A DNA stretch of 6,120 bases from Bacillota bacterium (GTDB taxonomy: Bacteria > Bacillota > Bacilli > Lactobacillales > Streptococcaceae), in NCBI GenBank assembly GCA_021781855.1, contig JAJXWC010000141.1, forward strand, positions 1 through 6,120. Direction: 5' to 3'. Of the stretch, positions 3,484 through 6,120 are shown piece after piece (position 1 is the first letter of the stretch; each line of letters opens with the position of its first letter). A program made the position numbers and the translations under genes. Under the pieces are notes generated by a model. It did not search any database. It saw nothing but the letters and a program-made list of their open reading frames with translations, and was not told where the DNA came from.

Positions 3484-6120
3484 CGAGCAACTCCTTTACT
3501 TCTGCCACTGTTGGGATTTGATAATCCTTTACTTTTTTACCGTTTTTGATATAGCCAAAGTCAGTTAGGCGACTGGTTATTTCTTTATTGATGATGATTG
3601 AATTATTTTCAACAGCTGAGCGAATATTTTGTCCGTTAAAGACGACATCTGTCCACACATTCGAAATCTCCCGTTCTTCCATGTAGCCTGCCGGCGTTTG
3701 TGGTGCTTCCTCAAGCTGCTGCCATTGCTCTAAGATAACTTTTTTATCTGCTGTAGGCAGCGGCGATTGTTCAAAGGCGGAAAGATTTGCCGAATTCCAC
3801 ATATAAGAAGGGCCATAAGTTGTTTGAAGTTCTGTTCCAAAAGTGGCTTGTGTGCTTGATGAAAGCCACCATTTCATGAAATTCCAAGCTTCTGATTTAT
3901 TTTTTGCATCTTTGAAAATCATATCTTCTTGCGCCGAGCCTGTAGCCTGTCTGCTGATTGTTCCATCAGCGTTTTCAACACCTGGATAGGGTGAGATTGA
4001 CCATTCATTTGCGATTTCAGGTGCTGCTGATTCTAATTGTACATAGGTTGAGAAATTAGCAATTCCAATCGGCAACTGTGCATAACGGAATGAATTGTAA
4101 AATGAATTAACCTGCTCAGGCAAACTGTACGTCGTATAAAGACTGGTCATAAAGTTCAAGCCTTTAATCGAATTGGCAGAATTTATCGCTGTTGACATTC
4201 CATCGGAACTGTACAGTTTTCCACCAAATTGCCAAATAAATGGAGCTGTGAACATCATCGCTTTCGTGCCAGCTGTGCCTGATAACGGAATATAATAATT
4301 CATGCCATAACGCTGTAGCTCAGGCAAAATGGACAGTACCTGATTCCAAGTGTTTGGTGTTTCAATTCCTAGTTTGTCCAAAATATCGTTACGAGTAAAC
4401 TGAACATAGAAATCCTGTGTTTCAGGAAAGGCATAGACTTGATTGTTAATCATCGTTGGAATAAAAGCGCCTGGTGAAAATTGCTGGGCAAGCTGCTTAA
4501 ATCCTGGTTCATCATTGAGCGGCTCGACAGCACCACGCAGAGCAAGTTGATAAGGCGTCCCTACGGAAACACCCAATGCCACATCGGGTGCTTCACCTGA
4601 TGCTGCTGCCAGCAGTAATTTTGATTCGTCAGGCATGATTTGAAAATCAATCTTCACACCTGTTTTGGGTGTATATTCGCTATCAGCAAGAGACTGCATC
4701 AAGTCAACATACTGCTGACTACGCTCCACCCAAACCGTAATTGTTTTTTTATAAGTCTTTTTAGGCTTCGGTGTGGTAAATGAATTGATAAATTCGGAGA
4801 GTGTGCTGCTGACTGACTTAAAGAAGCCAACTTTTGCTTGCGGAATTGCTTCATTCGATGAAAGATAAAATTTGTCCAGCAAAAGCGGTTGATTTTCCAA
4901 ATTTTGCTCAACAGTGGCTAATGTGTTCGTCACAGAAGCTGAACCTTGTGACAGGTTAGTCAGATTTGACGGAAGTTTATTCGGGTCTTTGGCAATTCCC
5001 TTGAGCTGATTGATAGCAAGTTTGAGCTGAACAAGCTCCTGCGCTTTACTGTTTTGGCTGCCGTAGATTTTTGCAATTTGCTTTTGAATCGTATCAAGCT
5101 GCTTCAGCCAACTGCTGAATTCTGTATCAATATTCGGAATGTATTCCTTCATATCCCATTGATAATTCGCATTGGCATTATTTCCCGTCAATTTTTGAAC
5201 TTGCAAGCCAAGTGCATTGATAGACTGCATGATGTTATTAACTTGATAAATCTGATTAGCAACAGGTGCATCTGTTGCGGTCATTGTCAAAGTATGTTCA
5301 CCTTTTGCAAAATAAAACTGGTAAGCCGTCTTCCCATTACCAAGCGTTGTATTGGTCCAGCTGCTATTCGTATCAAAGCGATAATCCTCTAATTCACTAA
5401 ATGGTACCTTACCATCAAGTGCAATTTTTCTGAAAACAGCTTTCCCGCTGTTATTCTGCTCATTTTTGACCGTCAGCGTATAAGTTCCCGCTTGCTTAAC
5501 ATCAAATTTCCATGTTACTGCTTGACCCGATGTGCTCCAAGAATTGCCGCCAAAAGTATTGAACAGACTATTTTTACTGCTGTAAGGACTGACAGCAGGT
5601 GTTTTGATTGCTTGCGGCTGTGCATAAGACGTATTTTTAAAGTCAGTCAATTCTGCTTCAAATGTAATCAGATTATTAGCCGAAGTATTTTTGGGCAGCC
5701 CTGACAAGTAAGTCTGATAATCCGGCAATTTCGTTTGACTGCTGACAACCTCTAACTGATTAACTTGAAAATTCCCAGCCACCATCGTCAACGTCAACTG
5801 ATTTTCCCCTTTATTGAAATAAAAGAGCAGCCCATTTTGCTGGTCATAACTATTATCATTGAGTAAAATCGTATTCACTTTTTTATCAACAATCTGTTCA
5901 GGAATGAGGTCATCACCCGTTTCATTCGTCTGAAAAGTTGTGTTTTTATTTTTCCAAAGGGTTGCTGCCGAGATATTTCTGGACTCATAAAATTCATAGT
6001 TTCCATTGATTTTTATTGAAAATTCAGGGTTCGTCAGAGAATTTGAAGCCGAAAGATAAGTCAGTGAAATATAATACAAGCCAGTCTCTGGTGCATCAAC
6101 ACTGTATGTTGCCGACTGTC
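3473..6120 (-). CDS. Large multidomain extracellular solute-binding protein with N-terminal CBM-like domains (partial, N-terminus beyond right edge)
   Basis: The frame is open from the right edge to the stop at 3473, giving 881 visible residues. A TTG at 6079 is internal, since open frame continues before it. Residues below count from that TTG. Residues up to about 112 are beta-rich, with the jelly-roll signature YSVDAPETGLYYISLTYL (starting before residue 1) and ending KGENQLTLTM. Residues 136-276 are a second beta-sandwich that opens ITFEAEL and includes VKQAGTYTLTV and FAKGEHTLTMTA; both resemble CBM6/CBM35-like or similar carbohydrate-binding folds. Residues about 277-433 are helical, with coiled-coil character around 318-360. 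After a lysine-rich linker (437-445), residues 446-868 form a complete sugar-type SBP module: ITVWVERSQ, SGEAPDVALGVS (494-505), WQFGGKLYSSDG (616-627) and EAWNFMKWWLS (730-740). This module alone has the normal length of a CUT1 binding protein, so the whole is at least twice the usual size. The signal peptide or lipobox is outside the window. It should capture a saccharide at the cell surface and deliver it to the two permeases; the ligand is unknown. Confidence 0.9.
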   Translation of the reverse strand, partial: QSATYSVDAPETGLYYISLTYLSASNSLTNPEFSIKINGNYEFYESRNISAATLWKNKNTTFQTNETGDDLIPEQIVDKKVNTILLNDNSYDQQNGLLFYFNKGENQLTLTMVAGNFQVNQLEVVSSQTKLPDYQTYLSGLPKNTSANNLITFEAELTDFKNTSYAQPQAIKTPAVSPYSSKNSLFNTFGGNSWSTSGQAVTWKFDVKQAGTYTLTVKNEQNNSGKAVFRKIALDGKVPFSELEDYRFDTNSSWTNTTLGNGKTAYQFYFAKGEHTLTMTATDAPVANQIYQVNNIMQSINALGLQVQKLTGNNANANYQWDMKEYIPNIDTEFSSWLKQLDTIQKQIAKIYGSQNSKAQELVQLKLAINQLKGIAKDPNKLPSNLTNLSQGSASVTNTLATVEQNLENQPLLLDKFYLSSNEAIPQAKVGFFKSVSSTLSEFINSFTTPKPKKTYKKTITVWVERSQQYVDLMQSLADSEYTPKTGVKIDFQIMPDESKLLLAAASGEAPDVALGVSVGTPYQLALRGAVEPLNDEPGFKQLAQQFSPGAFIPTMINNQVYAFPETQDFYVQFTRNDILDKLGIETPNTWNQVLSILPELQRYGMNYYIPLSGTAGTKAMMFTAPFIWQFGGKLYSSDGMSTAINSANSIKGLNFMTSLYTTYSLPEQVNSFYNSFRYAQLPIGIANFSTYVQLESAAPEIANEWSISPYPGVENADGTISRQATGSAQEDMIFKDAKNKSEAWNFMKWWLSSSTQATFGTELQTTYGPSYMWNSANLSAFEQSPLPTADKKVILEQWQQLEEAPQTPAGYMEEREISNVWTDVVFNGQNIRSAVENNSIIINKEITSRLTDFGYIKNGKKVKDYQIPTVAEVKELLGEK
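3491..3497 (-). promoter_or_regulatory. Ribosome binding site that fixes the GTG start of the MalF-like permease
   Basis: Minus-strand AAAGGAG, 7 nt before the GTG at 3483, inside the last codons of the SBP gene. It is the strongest Shine-Dalgarno match among the gene starts seen here, and it is the main reason for accepting a non-ATG start. Confidence 0.75.

Noticed and set aside
4699..5704. Short open frames of 70-112 residues on both strands inside the SBP gene
   Set aside because: They are shadows in other frames of a long gene with clear domains.
6077..6079. TTG as the start codon of the large SBP gene
   Set aside because: The same frame stays open for 13 more codons to the window edge and reads as part of a beta-sandwich strand (YSVDAPETGLYYISL), and no signal peptide follows the TTG. 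The real start is outside.

Overview
The window suggests a low-GC Gram-positive bacterium, probably of the Lactobacillales/Streptococcaceae type. The reasons are Shine-Dalgarno sequences of the AAGGAG class, AT-rich codons, very tightly packed genes, and a sugar transporter operon with no ATPase gene visible. Hand counts of sampled rows give about 43-46% G+C in the two permease genes, so the genus cannot be fixed from this alone.

Every supported gene is on the minus strand, and together they form one contiguous operon read right to left. The order is: a very large extracellular solute-binding protein (SBP) whose N-terminus lies beyond the right edge (3473-6120); a MalF/UgpA-type permease (2584-3483, GTG start, 11-nt overlap with the SBP gene); a small stand-alone GyrI-like/AraC effector-binding-domain protein (2026-2568); a MalG/UgpE-type permease (1175-2053, 28-nt overlap with the GyrI-like gene); and a secreted NHL beta-propeller protein with a TPR-like C-terminus that runs off the left edge (1-1165). 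The only non-coding gaps are 15 and 9 nt, each filled by a ribosome binding site. No promoter, terminator, RNA gene, mobile element or CRISPR was seen, so both ends of the operon lie outside.

Together the genes look like a CUT1-type carbohydrate importer with unusual extracellular equipment. The SBP carries at least two beta-sandwich, carbohydrate-binding-module-like domains and a helical spacer ahead of its ligand-binding module. The NHL-TPR protein is exported. From memory, large SBPs of this kind with NHL-TPR proteins recur in Firmicutes next to genes for Yip1-family and DUF5696 proteins, so the layout is probably a known but poorly characterised module. Its substrate cannot be read from the sequence.

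The most unusual local feature is the GyrI-like gene wedged between the two permeases. Its composition differs clearly (about 33% G+C by hand count), and its last dozen codons are written over the ribosome binding site and first codons of the downstream permease. This looks like a later insertion, possibly of a ligand sensor or small-molecule hydrolase.
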